Positions 13,701 through 27,511 of a stretch of DNA of 64,000 bases are shown one piece after another. The notes beneath the pieces were generated by a model. That model worked only from the letters and a program-made list of their open reading frames with translations. It was not told the origin of the DNA and made no database searches. The position numbers were made by a program, and so were the translations under genes. Each line of letters begins with the position of its first letter. The stretch's first letter is position 1. Source of the DNA: Struthio camelus (taxonomy: Eukaryota > Chordata > Aves > Struthioniformes > Struthionidae); the NCBI RefSeq assembly GCF_040807025.1, contig NC_090943.1, positions 126,975,400 through 127,039,399 of the forward strand. Direction: 5' to 3'.

Positions 13701-16700
13701 AGTGTGAGACTGCAGACAAAATATCGCTAGTACTCTGGCAGTATTGGTTGCATAGTGGTAACTGGTTTAAAATCAGCTGTGGAATGATTTAAAAATATAC
13801 TACAAATATAAAAGGCATAAAAGAAAGCTGGCAAATAAGAAAGTAAAATCTGCGTTTTTTAAAAGCCTCTGAAGTTCATCTTTATGATATTCAGCTAGTA
13901 TCTATTGTTTATGATCTAAATCCGAGAAAAGCTTGCCTAATTATGTGCAGTAACTATTGCATTATTGTATGATCTAGTGCTACAAAGAGAGGAATTATTT
14001 AATAAATGTCTGTATCATTAAAGCTTGTAAAATAAATATTTTACATCCTCCACTGTCAGCACTTCACACCCTCACATACCAGAACTTTAAAAAAAAAGTC
14101 AAAATATCATTAAGGCACCACTTCTCAGAATAATAAACTAAAATAGATTTGTAGACCAGAACTTCAACATGAATCAGGAAGACTTCTTCAAAAAAGAACA
14201 ATACGTATTTCAGAAACTGACCCACTTCTGCACATGCTATTTTACTTTTTTAGTTACATTCTTTCCAAGAATCTAGATCCAGAAGAAGACACCTGTAAGG
14301 CACGGTGCATTAGGGAAGTCGGATATATTTGGGAGGGATCAGTAGAATGTAAAATATTATGGAAAGTTATCTACCCCAGCCATGAAGCAGATAAAAATTC
14401 AGACTGATTAAGAAACTCCATACAAGGAGTTGTATGAAAGTTGGAGAAACTCCATATATTAAGAAACTCCATACAAGGTCAGAGTGTTATGATTTCAGAT
14501 AAACAGCAACTATAAAAGTACACAGCATATCTGACCATATTAAACTGGGCATCCGGTGAGGATATAGCCTCAGCCAATGATCAGCTATGGGGAAAGTATC
14601 ATACCCGCTTCCGGGTTCAACTTCAATGTGTAAAACATCAGACAACTTTCCAAACGTGTGCAGGAATAAGGCTCCTTTTATCAGTATTTGATGCAATTCC
14701 CTGAACGTGTACTGTAGCGAACAAAAAGATAAACACGTCTATGCAGAGTTTAGCTTTAGAGCCTGCCTAGATTGCCAAGTTTCAGCTAGTAGTGGGTTGA
14801 CTGAAATCTGTTACACTGAACAAGCATTATGTAACACGTCTCTTCCAAACACTGAACTGGGCTTCACTTACCTAAATTAAAAGATAGAAGATAAGGACTC
14901 AGAACAACTGTCAGGAATTTGTGGCTTTAGACATGAGACTGAGGATATAGTCTCATTTTTACAAGTGGCAACTTTCTTTGTTAGAGACCTACTCAGAGCT
15001 CCTGCAATATTGAAAAAGTGTTTAAGGCATCCTGAATGTGATTCCAGGTAAGATCAAAACTACGTTCATCTCCAGAAGGGGGACAGCGGGACAAAAGCGT
15101 AGTTGTTGAATAATCATTTTTATTCAGAGCTGGAACAGTTTTTGTTCTACAAAATAACCTGAAATAACATGGCATCTTGAGAGGCACAATTATTCAACGC
15201 GTGTGAAAAAGATCAAGTGCTTTATGACCAAGAGGATTACTTAGTGCATAAGTGGCAGAGTTCAGAAGCTTCTGGCTTACAGATCTGTTTGACTAGGAGC
15301 TCCACCAGAGATAACATAGCAAGATCATAAATAGTTCTTCTGGCTGCTCATAGGTCATATCCCATAATTATCTTTTACTTTACAAAACTGTAGATCATTA
15401 CTTCTACCTAATGGGTCATTTTCTTCAGGACAAGAGGCAAATTACCTATTACTTAAAAATAATTATACCTGCACGAGCCTTTTTCATGGGAAGTAAAAGA
15501 CAGTATGACACTTAGTAGTAGTAGCAGTTCTGAGTACATAGCCACCACATTAATTGTAAGGCCAGCACCGAGTGTCAGTGGCACTAGCTGAAGTCGTTAA
15601 CTCTGTTACAGTCAGCGGTACATACCCTTAGATGTAGTTAGCATTACACTTATGGGTTTAACAGGCATGTGCACTGAACAGAGATGTCCCTGCAAATCAA
15701 ACAAACTGCCTTCCAGTGTTAGCACTCCTACTGATATCATCTTTTTTTGAAGTATGCCCCTCTGAAATCAACAGATCAAGTATTCATTCCCCTTCGAGGG
15801 TGGGGGGAGGAACGATTATATCGCAGACTGCATAGAAAGAGGAAAGCAAACAAAATGTTCAATGGTTATGGAAAAAGAGGAAGGGAAATCCATTTGCTTT
15901 TTGATAAAGGACAGATGAAATGTTAAACTACATGAGAAACAGCATGTATATGTTTTCATCATATGCAACACCTTTTACTTTGGCCCTGTGTATACGGAGA
16001 AATGAAACGCTTTCTAAGAGCCTTTTGCTCTTAGCAAGCAAGAGCCTTTTATGGCCTTTTGCCACGTGCGTTCTGTGTGTTTTGGAGGCAGAGGTCCTTC
16101 TTTGCCATCCTACTGCCAGAACCCTCAAACAGCACAGGGAAAACATCCTTTAACATCTGCACACACAAGCAGAACCAGCGAACATTGACAGATATCGGCA
16201 AAAGCCAGCACAAACATTTTCTACAGCTGACAGATCATATCAAGTTGTAACTAGAACACTAAAAATGCTTTTTGTGGAGCCATGCCAAATTTTCTGTCAC
16301 TTGTGGCCAGATACAATGAACAAATTACATGAACAAATTAACAGATAATTTTTCTTCAGCACTTGTCATCCTTTCAGAAGTCAATCAGCCTCTTTTTACT
16401 TAACTTTTCTAAAATAATTTATCAATTAATATCGTCAGTCTGGGAACAGGCATGCCTTGCTTCAGTTTAAAAGTTAAGGGATACAAGAATAAAGCAGCAG
16501 CCAAGAAACTGCTAGAGCGTCCGTTTTGCATATAATTAATTCTGTGTCATATAATTAATTCCCCCTGTCTTAGGGGCTTTTTGCAGCTAGATCTGCTCTA
16601 GCGATCTTCCTACTCTCCAAATAGCCTTGAGAGGGAAACAAAGCCTTTTAACTTTTTTTTTTGTAAAGACATTTTATAGTAGAGAATGTTTTACAGGATA

Positions 16701-19700
16701 TTCCTAATAATAATAGAAGCTAGAGCCCTCTTACTTAGTGAAGTATGCTTTATTCACTCCTCCAATACCTGTATTGTATATGTTTGTTTAACTTCCTTTA
16801 ACTCTTCTTCACTGCTTTTTACAGAGATCTCTGTGAAGAACAAAATATATATGTGTGAATCCCAGTCCTTACTTCTGGGAGTACTTCCAAATTTAAAGAA
16901 ACGGGAACACTGCTGGGAGCACAAACCGGCACCCAGATCTCGCCTAGAGATCAAGGCATCATATAGACAATTTGGTTCTCTTGGTGCCAGACAGAGAAAA
17001 CATCCTGAGTTCTTGATTGCATTTCTAATATTTCCAGACTGTCTAGCCCATAGTCTTGTGCCAGAAAACTCCACATGATCCACAGAATACTGCAGCACCT
17101 TCTCATGTTATACATGCCAGCAACCCCTTCCCAGCCTGCCTCTCCTTCAGGGATATCTCACACCTGACTTGTGATTTTATTTGGCTGCTGACTCTACGGT
17201 ATCAACAATCCTATCATGACACACGCAGCACCTCAACCTCACATGTAGGACAACCAGTGCCCGTCTTGCCTCCAGAGCACCATGCAGAGAGCTACCTGGA
17301 TGAACGACTAGGGTGACTGCCAGCCTACCCACCTCCCATTTGTCTCATTCCCTTCTTCAAACACAGCCAGGCAAAGTGGAGAGAGAACTTACCAAGCAAA
17401 AACCCATGTGGGAACTGGCTGTGCCAAAACCCATGGTGCCAGCTAGCACCACACACATATGCATGTTTATGTCATTTGATTCTTAAGCACAGCGATGCCA
17501 CTACACTGTAAGAGGGCCAGGTGCTGGAGAGCCCTGACGGTGATGTAGTCCCCATACAGACACGCACTAGCCTGGGAGGTGAGCACAGCTTCACGCTGGC
17601 TGCTATCCTGGAGCAAAGTCAGCACAGGCAACTCGTGAACTTACACCACCTCTCCTCTCCCAGCCAGCCATCAGCACACCTTCTGTCGTGATGTGGCTCT
17701 CACTTGTGCCTCAGTCCGCCTCTCAGGAGGTGTTTTTTCCACTGCGTGGTTTTTGTTGTGGCAGGCTTCTTAGTGACAGTGAGGAGAACGAGCTGTGGCA
17801 AAAGAAACAGGCTAGATGCACCAAAAAAAAAAAAAGGGGGATCTCTGATTTTTTTCCTAGTGTTGCATGGAGAAAATCAGGCCAGCTCTGCCTTCTCCCT
17901 ATTCATTTTCTTAACATCTTTAAAAAAAAAAAAAAATCAATCCGTCATCTTTATGAACTCTGATTCCTGTTTGGGGGCTTGGGGGAAGGTAACGACAAAG
18001 TACTCTCACAAACTATTTCTGGAGGGAAGAGCAAAATTCTGTTGCCTTCTACTCTCCCATGCCCAGATACCATGTAGCGGAACCAGGCAAGGAAGGTCAT
18101 GTCACACACATATGCCCGTGAACACTGGCCAGCTCATGATTCATGTGGAACAGGTTCCTTTTCAGCACTCTCAGAATTAGCACCTTGGGGTGAGCATTTC
18201 ATGGGTACAGAGCTGAGAAGGGAGGGAAGGAATCCCTGAGTAATTAAAAATCTTGTTTACCAGCAGGTCTGGCCATGTCCTATCTCTGAATACCTGCCAT
18301 GAGCCTTAAAACACTCATCAAAGCCATGTTCCAGGGATTAGTACCAGTGACTCCAGCCCTTCCAACCCTGACGCTCCTTATCAATTAAGCTTTCATACTG
18401 AAGAAAGCACTCTTCTTCTGAACCTTAAAGCTTTTAGTAACACTTCTAGAAAAGGGAGAAGAATAGATTTCACTGGCACCATGAGGACCTGAGGAGTATG
18501 TATCCTTTTGCTTGAAACACAATGAATTCAGAGAGCCAAGAGATGGAAGCAAGTGTCCCATTCAATTCCCTACAGATGTGCCTTGGGGAAAATGTCTCTG
18601 TCACTTTTCAAAGCTCAGGAAGCTCACATTGGAAGCATCTCCTAGGCAGGGACAGGGAAGGAAACCACCTTTTCCTCTTCCCTCCATGCATTTGTCCGTC
18701 ATGGGGTCATCTTGTCTTGTTCTGACCACATCGATTTCTTGAATGCCTGGGTAGCAGTTTCCATCTTGGATTTAGGTTGACCCTAAAGCACGCAGTAGGA
18801 TGTAGATCTCTTTGGTGACATTCCAGGAAGTTTATCTATCAAAAGTTACTGACAAAAGAGGGCTTCTGTCTTTGTGGGGCAACAGCTGAGAAAATATCTT
18901 CTGACAGGTAACGAGGGGCCAGCAGCTCAAGCCTAATTCCAGCACAAGGTTTAGGATTGTTCCAGGATGCTTCCTTGGGTGGCTTTTAGATGAACAGAGG
19001 ACACTTGTGACATGGAAAACACAGCCCTGTGCTGCAAATGGACTCTAACGGGTGCAGAGTGGAAAGACTATCAAAAGGCTGATAATCTTTCACTGAACAA
19101 AATGGGAAAAGCTGACACTTGCTAGCACTTCCCATGTACTAGACAACTTTTGGTATCTTATATGCGCTTAATACCCCATACGCCAAAGCACACAGAAAAC
19201 CTAGACAAAAGGAGATCAGTCTTTGGGAGGTGGAGTCTGACTGGTGGTGACAACTGTGGTGCCCATTAAACCTTCACATTGTGCATTATGTAATCCAGTT
19301 TCAGGGGAAAATAGTCCTAAAATTTCAGTCCAAACTTTTATAGTGTTAGCTTTCCAGCACATATGCAATGCTGTATGAATTAAAATACTGTTCTGTGAAA
19401 CAGACTTATCTTTTTAATGGTTTTGCAATCTGAGCAGGATGCAAAGCATTGAATTCCTCCATTTTACTCAACTATGATGAGGCAGCAGGAGAGGTATGCT
19501 GCAGTTGAGGGGTTCATGGTCACCCATTGCTGCGGAGGGCAAAGGAATTTTCTATACAAGATTGAGACCCTTGAGTGCTATTTTCTATGGGTACATTCTC
19601 TGCTTACCATTTCCAAGTGCTAAGAAACAAACTTTCTTGATTTATGCAACAGTAATGATGTTTTTTTCTTTTGCCAGAATTAGAATATTTGCTACTTTTT

Positions 19701-22080
19701 GTATATCTTGTCTCCTGACTCACTCCCCTGCAACTGTATTTCCAGAACTCCCTTCCTAAAACCATAAAAACCCAGCAAGTTGCCATGTCTTCTGCCTGCC
19801 AAACTAACAGTAATTGTGAGCTCTGAATAAAGTCTAGAGGCTCTTCTCCAAGGGAGATGGTGGGGACAGCAGTGATAACTTGTGTGTCAACATTTGGGGC
19901 TAGAGAAAGCTGTCTGTACAGCTCCTGAATGCCCTTCTCCAAACTAACGGAAGCAAATGCCTAAGGCTTTGAGCTGCCACTATTTATGCCAATAAGAACT
20001 GGGGAAGATTTTTGCTAAGCTTCACATGCTGTATTATAAGCACTGATGGATTATGTTTACATTCAGACAAGATCCCTTTAAGTAGAACAGGGAAATTTAA
20101 GCTTAGAGAGAGCAAGGATGAGTGCAAGAAGGATGCCACGTGGATTTGAGATTGGTGTTTTGCCCAGGACCACCCTCTGTATGGGTGCACTGGAAGCACC
20201 TTAAAGGATCTTAACAAAAATATGAAAACACTATGGCACAGGGAACCCTTTCTAGGGTGTTCCTCAGAACCACTTGAAGACAGTGTACATGCTGCCATTG
20301 TGTCTACAAGTCTCCGGGTCCATTAAAGAAGATGTGACACTTTGACAACCTTCTAAAACCACCCCTGATTTAGGAGCCCAAGTTACCAACAATGGACCAG
20401 AACTCCCAGAGTCCCATGTTCCCCCTACTGCAACCACCATTCATCTCCCTAAATGTCACAGTAACTCAGTCTTACCTACAAAGATCTTTAGCTGGCTTGC
20501 TCACAGCCATGCCCTAATCTTAACCATACACAGAAAAAGGCACTAAACTGCATCATCTGGGTCAGACGTGATAAGAGACAACATTGGGTGTGACACATAC
20601 TGAGAATGCCACAGCTTCTCACGGCCCATATAAAAACACATCAATAAAATAGGTGGCAAAATAGAATTCTGCCTGTGAAATGGCCTGTACAGCTCCTGAA
20701 GTGGCCCGTGAATTACTGGTAAGTTATTATTCCTTCAAAAGCTGCACAGCCCAGAAGTCAAACAAATAAGCAAAGGATAAGAAATAGAGATGTACGGGAT
20801 ATTTTTTCAATATATCCAGAGAGGAAGAGGTTAAGAGCAGAGGACTCAGGAAACCTTTACCACACATTTCCTAAACTTCATTAGCTGCATCTGATATTGC
20901 TGCTGCTCCTTCAAATTTATATGCCTTTTTATAAGAATCTTCCTTGAAAGAGACTTGAATCTTTCATGCAGGACAGTACTTTCTACAGCATGTTTCCCAA
21001 ATCACAACAGCTTATTAAAGATTGATTAATTAGATCATAATAATTGCAGTGTGAGGGGGAGGGAGCCTGTACAGTCATGTCAAGCTTTGGTCTTTCACCC
21101 TCTTTTTTAAAAATGGTTGATAAAACTGTTGAATATTGGTTTTGAGAACAACTTCTGAATAGCATGTAAAATCAAAAAAGGTACTACTGATCACTCATTT
21201 TTTTCCTTTTAGTCTTAGAGTGTACATCATTATTTGATCTATTTTTGTAGGTTAGAACAATTTATAGTTTTTCGCTTATTTCAATTGCGGGTAACTTATT
21301 CTAATTTTTGACAACTTTGACACCCCATATTGTTACCTCTTCTCAAAGAGAGAATATAAAAATACTGAAAGACACATCCACTGCTGCAAAATTAGCCCTT
21401 TAAAATGCTTAAAACAAAAGCTACAGTATCTGATCTCTATTCCTATTATGAAAACCATTTGGTAGGTCTTCAGGTAATAGTTAAGTGTACTTTATATGTA
21501 CCAAAAAAATCCAAGCCTCAGCATGTACCAACTGCTTTGATTTGCCAAGCAATGTTTATAGGATAAATTGTATTACCACACTATATTTTGACTAATTCTG
21601 TAATTCTGCTTTGTTCTTAAATATCCCCTTCTATGCCACCCATGTATCACATACTCACTGCAAACAAAGAGAGGTGTATTTGTAATCACAATTGTCAAAG
21701 GTAGGTAGGTACATGTTTGGAATTATTTCAGGGGGACTCCAGATACCAGCAAAATTTCTCAGAAATAAGCCAAAGCTTCAAAATGGAGATGCTCTGTTTT
21801 CAGTTGAGCTTCAAATCTGCAAACTAATCTTTGGCTTAAAAGTAATCATGTAAGTGAGCCATGCTGAAATCAGAGCTAAACATGCGCATTTGCAGGATTT
21901 GGCCCACAAAGTCCATGTTTACAATAACTGGTCTTTGTTTCAAATATTTTTTTTATTGATCTGCCAAAACCTTAGGAATAGATTTCCTTTTCAAGACAGT
22001 TTACTACCATAAAATAAAGGCAGCTTTCTGCTGTTAAAGAGCATGCTTCACAACAATTTTTAAATGCATGGTTGGCATTT
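10721..22080. other. Intergenic DNA, no gene recognised
   Basis: No open frame here resembles a known protein, and no exon series with matching splice phases is apparent. Base composition rises modestly in GC between about 17.0 and 20.5 kb without becoming a CpG island. A 21-bp direct duplication lies at 14.4 kb. A short direct repeat of CATATAATTAATT occurs near 16,530-16,560. Two A-runs flank a low-complexity stretch near 17.82-17.94 kb. Confidence 0.55.
14407..14478. repeat. 21-bp direct repeat, 51-bp period
   Basis: The same 21 bases, beginning ATTAAGAAACTCC, occur at 14407-14427 and 14458-14478. A partial third copy (GAGAAACTCCATA) lies between them. It looks like a small local tandem duplication. 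Confidence 0.85.
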
Positions 22081-22216
22081 AAAAAGAGAGAGAAAGAAAA
22101 AGAGAGAGAGAGAAAGAAAAAGAGAGAGAGAGAAAGAAAAAGAGAGAGAGAGAAAGAAAAAGAGAGAGAGAGAAAGAAAAAGAGAGAGAAAGAAAAAGAG
22201 AGAGAAAGAAAAAGAG
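22081..22216 (+). repeat. Polypurine minisatellite, 20-bp unit (AG/AAAG-rich)
   Basis: 136 consecutive purines on the plus strand. The first part repeats a 20-base unit of alternating AG followed by AAAGAAAA; the last copies are shortened to 16 or fewer bases. Open frames on either strand here are low-complexity artefacts (Arg/Glu/Lys or Ser/Leu/Phe). Confidence 0.95.
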
Positions 22217-22296
22217 TAATATTTCAGGGTCATTTTATCACAGATATTATTCAATCACATTTTCAGAAGGTAAGTAATAAACATTGAAGAGAAGGG

Positions 22297-22375
22297 AAAG
22301 AGACGAGAGGAAAGAGACGAGAGGAAAGAGACGAGAGGAAAGAGACGAGAGGAAAGAGACGAGAGGAAAGAGACG
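22297..22375 (+). repeat. 14-bp purine-rich minisatellite
   Basis: About five and a half head-to-tail copies of AAAGAGACGAGAGG. The single C per unit is the only pyrimidine and forms a CpG in each copy. Confidence 0.92.
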
Positions 22376-22427
22376 AAAAAATAGAAAACAAAAGAAAATA
22401 TGGAGAGAAAAAAGAAAAGGGAAAAAA

Positions 22428-22502
22428 GGGGGGGAAAAAGGGGGGGAAAAAGGAGGGGAAAAAGGGGGGGAAAAAGGGGGGGAAAAAGGGGGGGAAAAAG
22501 GG
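22428..22502 (+). repeat. (G7A5)n minisatellite
   Basis: Six 12-base units of about seven G and five A; one unit carries an internal A. G runs of this length and spacing can form G-quadruplexes on the plus strand. It is the third member of one compound purine-rich locus that starts at 22,081. Confidence 0.93.
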
Positions 22503-25500
22503 TCATCACAAAAAACACAAGCTGGTACAAATGCTAAAAATTGTGATTACAGTTTTGGAGAAAAATTGTTAAAACTACAAAACACCAAACAAATGAACTC
22601 CCAATACCCCCAACTGCAATCATATTCTAGTAAACAAATAAACAAACAAGCAACCAAAATCTATACTTTATTAAGTAGAAAAACCAAGTGAAAATGCATT
22701 ACCCTTCTTTCCTCCGTTGCTCACTAAAATAGAAGCCGGATTTACATCCCTATTGGAATATTGTTTTCTACCACATCTGACAATCTCATTCAAGGCACCT
22801 AAATAGACAACATCCTGCTTGACTACTTCCACGCAGCTAACAGGACAACTCCATGAAAGCTTTTCACCGTGAACAGTTTGGCACGGCCAGCTGAGCCAGG
22901 TACTTGTGGCCCACAGACAAAGGCAAGCACTTGTTTCTGGGCACACCCAGAACACCAATAAATTGAGTCCTGAAACAGTTCTTGTGCCTCAGACGCTCAC
23001 CCACCTCTCCCCAGCAGAGCCCAGTCCCGGTGCCTGGGAGAACGTCTAAGCTAACCAGCCTCTCTACAATACTGCCAGAGAAAGGACACTGACCTTAATA
23101 TCCTAGCAATCACTACACTAGTATGAAATCCTTTACACAACAGAGCGGATTAGGAGCAGTAGCTCTTAGAAAGTGTTTTAGGGCTGCTCCCCTTCATTTA
23201 AAAATCAATATTAAAGCCTATAAGGGTTCTGAAGCTGGTTCACCTCTTGATGAACTGAACTAGCATCTCTCTTCCCACCTGCAATCGAATACTTTAGTAA
23301 TTCAACAAGAAGTAAAAAAATGTTCACAGCGCGGACAGCAAGAGCCCAGGATATTCCTGGGGTTGAGGATCTGGCAGGAGTTCGAAGATGTAGATTCAAA
23401 TCCTTGTAGGCAGAGCGCCATGGGATTTGAAGTCATTTCTTGCCTCTTGCATGAGTATGCTAACAGGATGGACACCTGGAAGGGTACCAACCCTCCTGAC
23501 TGCATCAAACAGGGACAATAAAAGTCTGATTTAGATGCAGGCTCCACAATCAATTTATGACTGGGAATGTAAGAAGATAGAAGTGCCTCTTGCCAGCCAT
23601 GAGTTAGGAGCCTAATTCCTGCTACAAGTGCCTTCAGCCACACATTGTCCTCGGCATTTGGCAATTACTGGAGTTTAGGAAATTCCCCCTTCCCGGTGCT
23701 TGCTTATTAAGATTTCCTTATGTGGCACATTGCTCTTGATTCTTAAAATCTTTATTGGCTTCTTCCTGTCCTGTAAGACAGGAAAATACAGTAATTGCTG
23801 CTTTCTATGGAAGAAATAAGGTTTTCTACAGTATGATTTAAAAAAAGAAATCCTTTCCACATGTTTCCTTAATTCTTATCTTAATAGTTTTCCAGGAATA
23901 TTTTATTTTCTTTCCTAGTTTTCATTGGGAAAGCTGTTTCTGAATTCTCATCAAAAAGAGATGCACATTTATGCTACATTTGATTGAATGTAATAGTTGA
24001 CATAATCCTGCATTTAAAAAAAGGCATGTTAGACAGTTCATTTGTTTTGTTAGCACACGCACCGAAGACAAGACAAACGATCCGCACAGAAAAAGTCAAC
24101 AAGATGTGTGTTCTGGTGTAACAAGACTAGAACTGCCCAAACCTGAGCATCCGTGGGAGTTTTTGGTCCACAGTAACTTTAACTCTGAATCCTCCTTAAG
24201 CTGGGATCCTTTCTCTGGGGTGAGGAGGAGGAGATACATGTCTCTTCCTCTCCTCCCTGCTGCCCACCGCTGGAAGAAAATAATTTAAGTACCAGACACA
24301 TTTACTCTTTAAAATAAGAGCATTAATAACGGTGGGCACAATTTCAGGAGTTCCATCAGTTTGTGTCAATTCACATTTTACTCTAAAATAAAATCAGAAC
24401 TTTCTATGTAAGGAATATTAGCTAATGATACAATCCTTCACTAATAGTAGCGTAAGTCTGCAAACAGGATAATGTCAAATCTAAAGTCATGAGCAAAAGA
24501 TTGTCTCAAGCTGACAAACAACAGCTGTAAAAAGACAGCAGCATTCCCAGAAGTACTTAATCTTTTGAAGATTGAATCTAAACATGGAAGCATATGCTTT
24601 GTAATTCATGTAGGTGCTCAGAAATATTGATATGCCAATAGAATTTAACGTATAATGACAAAATAACTGCTTTTCCAAGATGTAAATGTTACCAGGTCAA
24701 GAGATAGTGAGATCTACTTGAAATTTAAACTATTTTGTTTAGAGAAACTAGACCTATCCTCAGAAAATGTACTGAACAGAATCATGGAATATGATCATCC
24801 ATGAACAGATAAAATTACTGATGCCTTTCAGTTGTTAGCTATGCAATTTGCGGTACCCTCTTTTACTGTTTTAAAAGCTATTTTTGAAAGCGGAGTGAAA
24901 GAGAAAACTATACACATTTACAAAACGGCCCAGTAGTAGTTACATCCTTCTGCAAGTCATTTACTCAAATTTTCACTTGGTCAAATTATTTATATAGTAA
25001 AGCTAATATATCTTAAATTAAAATAGACAGCTCTATAAGTTGTCAGGGTATTAAAAAGAAGCGGAACATTTGATAGCTGAGAAATTCTACAGAAATATTT
25101 GAGTTTCACTCTAGCTCTGAAGTTTTTAACTGTCGAGCCATAGCTCAGTTCTATCCAGAAGGAGGGTTTTGTAACTCTGTTTACAGTTCGATCAGGTTTT
25201 TATGCATCCAATGCACTTCTAAAAATGGACAAACCAGTATCAATATATATCAATCCTTCAAGACTCCTTTCAGGAGTTCCTGATTAAAACAGGCTATTAA
25301 GATAATGTACATACAATCAATCTTTAATTCCTTCTTTCAAATATTTCAACCGGTTGGTGTGCATCAGTTCTTAAAAACGTAGACAATTATGTTTGCTGAA
25401 GAAACTCTTCTGAAGATTTGTTTAACCTTGTTGTAAGTAATCTCCATTTCAGAAAAATCATTATTATATATTATTATTATATATTCTGAAAGCAAAATGT

Positions 25501-27237
25501 ATATGATGATTCAAAATATAAAGAGTACATAAAAGCTAAAGTCAAAACTTGACTATTTAAGCATCCGCCACACATAAATACATTAAATATCACTTATATC
25601 ATAAGACTATATAAGAAGTGTGTGCCACAATCCAGGGTTAGGTTACATAATAGAATTGTCGTGGACTGATTTGGATCTAAATAAATGAATAAGGACAAAG
25701 CACAGACCACACTGTCTATTTGTCATTTTGACTAACGAAAAAGTTTCATATTCATGTTTCCGTATAAATGAAATGGTTTCAACATAGGGGCTTTTCATTT
25801 TCTTAATAAGCAGCAGGACAAGACTTTGCCGCTACCACAGACGACAGCAAAACTCCTATTATTCTCCCGTCTCACCTTTCAAAGTTGTGATCAATGTCCC
25901 GTTACTAGTTCAAGCTCCTAAGCTGTCTGCTTCCATGATTTACGCAGAGATTTTCTTAAAATTGAAACAATTAATGAGTCTTTCTGGTATTTTAGTCAGA
26001 AACTATCATAACCAGCTAAAGAAGTATGCCTGCAATTTTTACATCCTGACAATTTACCTGCATAAAATACCTCATTTTGTGAGCACAATAGTTTTAGCGT
26101 AAGAAATCAGAAGGACTACTTGCCTAGAAGGAAAGTTGATCTTCTGGATACCTTTTTGCAAGGCTAGAGCTCTACAGTACAGGTTTTTCAAAACCTTAGT
26201 GCTGAAAGTTTCAGACCACAAAAATAGCTAGTCATAAATTTGCATGTGTTACAGCTACAAGCATTATTCCCCCAAAAGAAAGAAGAGTCCTGCAGCTTTC
26301 GCTGTGACCTGAGCACACCAGCAACTTCTTATGTGCATGGAGGGATGTTTTCAGACAATATTTGCAAGTGGAGGGAGAGAAGACTTAATAAATGAAAATA
26401 AAGAATTACAACTTAAGAAGCACTGAAGAACTAGATCGTGCTGTTAGTGAGGCAAAATCCTTGTCCACGTTCAATATCTGAGCTACTTATCAAATGTAGT
26501 CTGACACACATTAAGGGAACCAGCAAGGACAGGGACTGCTTGCCCTTTGAATGGAGATCTGCTGATATCAACCAGTGTCCCTTGCCCAAATAGGACTTTA
26601 GTGATGTGAATCATCACTAAACCCAATTCACTTGGAGCTGAATCTTGTTAGAATACTTTTAAGAGTCATTCATCACTTTTTCCAAAGAAACCCTAATGAG
26701 AAAAGTATTCGCAAGCCAAAGCAGACTGCAATCCTGGGAAAGAATGGGAGGATGCCACCCTGAATGGTCTACAATCTAGCCAAGTCCATGTACTTACTAC
26801 TTGAGACTCATGCCCCGGGACCTACAGCCTCTTAGAAAAATACCCTTGTCAGAAGGGCATGGTAGGGAAGGAAGCAGCTTTCTATGCTGATGATGAGTAG
26901 GAAGACTGATGTAGATCTCAAAATTCAAAAAGTATGGGATGGAGGTGGGGGGGAAGGAGGTGGGAGGCGGATGCTACAAAGCTACTTCATACCCTATCTT
27001 TTGTTTATTTACTGCTCTAAGTCTTTTCACATGCAGTGAAGCACCAATTTTTGTATTCTAAATTTAACTAGGAAAATCTAACCAGGGAAAAAAAAAAACT
27101 AACTAGACACCAAATCTAGCTAAGGCTGTGTCTTTTAAAAGTTGAGCTTCTTCACACTACCCTACAACACCTTCCTGAAGCATACACTGTAGTTTTCTTA
27201 ATCTTTCCAACTTTCTTAAGATGGGCTAGTTGGTTAC
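22503..27237. other. Intergenic DNA proximal to the IL7 promoter
   Basis: AT-rich sequence without a recognisable gene. It includes ATT/ATAT-rich sequence near 25,460-25,490 and a perfect 10-bp hairpin at 26,597-26,621. Its right end carries purine-rich sequence (about 26,938-26,970) just before the A15/G15 tract that precedes the CpG island. Confidence 0.55.
26597..26621. repeat. 10-bp perfect hairpin 1.6 kb upstream of IL7 start
   Basis: TTTAGTGATG and its exact reverse complement CATCACTAAA are separated by five bases. It could be a dyad binding site or chance. Confidence 0.7.
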
Positions 27238-27270
27238 AAAAAAAAAAAAAAAGGAGGGGGGGGGGGGGGG
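27238..27270 (+). repeat. A15-GGA-G15 homopolymer tract
   Basis: Fifteen A, then GGA, then fifteen G, directly before the CpG island. G-runs of this length are prone to length variation and assembly error, so the true length may differ. Confidence 0.9.
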
Positions 27271-27484
27271 AAGTCCGACGATGATCTTTATCCACCCAGC
27301 ACTTTCGACCTGCTGCCCGGCAGCCTGGGTATCCCACGCTCTGGGATAAAGCCCTCCTCGCAGTCCCGCCTCCCACAGAGGAAAACGGCCCGTGCACCGA
27401 CAACTGAGCTAGCGACAGGAAACTGTGGAGTAGCGCAGCGATTGAGTCTCTTTCCTCCAAAAAGAGGAGTCCGGAGCACCATTT

Positions 27485-27511
27485 GCGCGCGCGCGCGCGC
27501 CTGTGTGTGTG
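27485..27511. repeat. (GC)n-(TG)n alternating tract, Z-DNA-capable
   Basis: A perfect alternating GC run of 16 bases is followed by CTGTGTGTGTGG, then a (GTTTTT)n-like T-rich tract to about 27,551. Alternating purine-pyrimidine tracts of this kind are established Z-DNA formers. It lies about 700 bases upstream of the IL7 start codon. Confidence 0.85.

Noticed and set aside
17704..18180. 158-codon plus-strand open frame
   Set aside because: It contains two runs of Lys from poly(A), resembles no known family, and is overlapped by another frame of similar length. Chance in moderately GC-rich intergenic DNA is likelier.
22060..22691. Lys/Glu/Arg-rich and Ser/Leu/Phe-rich open frames on opposite strands
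   Set aside because: They are direct translations of purine-rich minisatellites with repeat-length periodicity and no start, splice or homology support.
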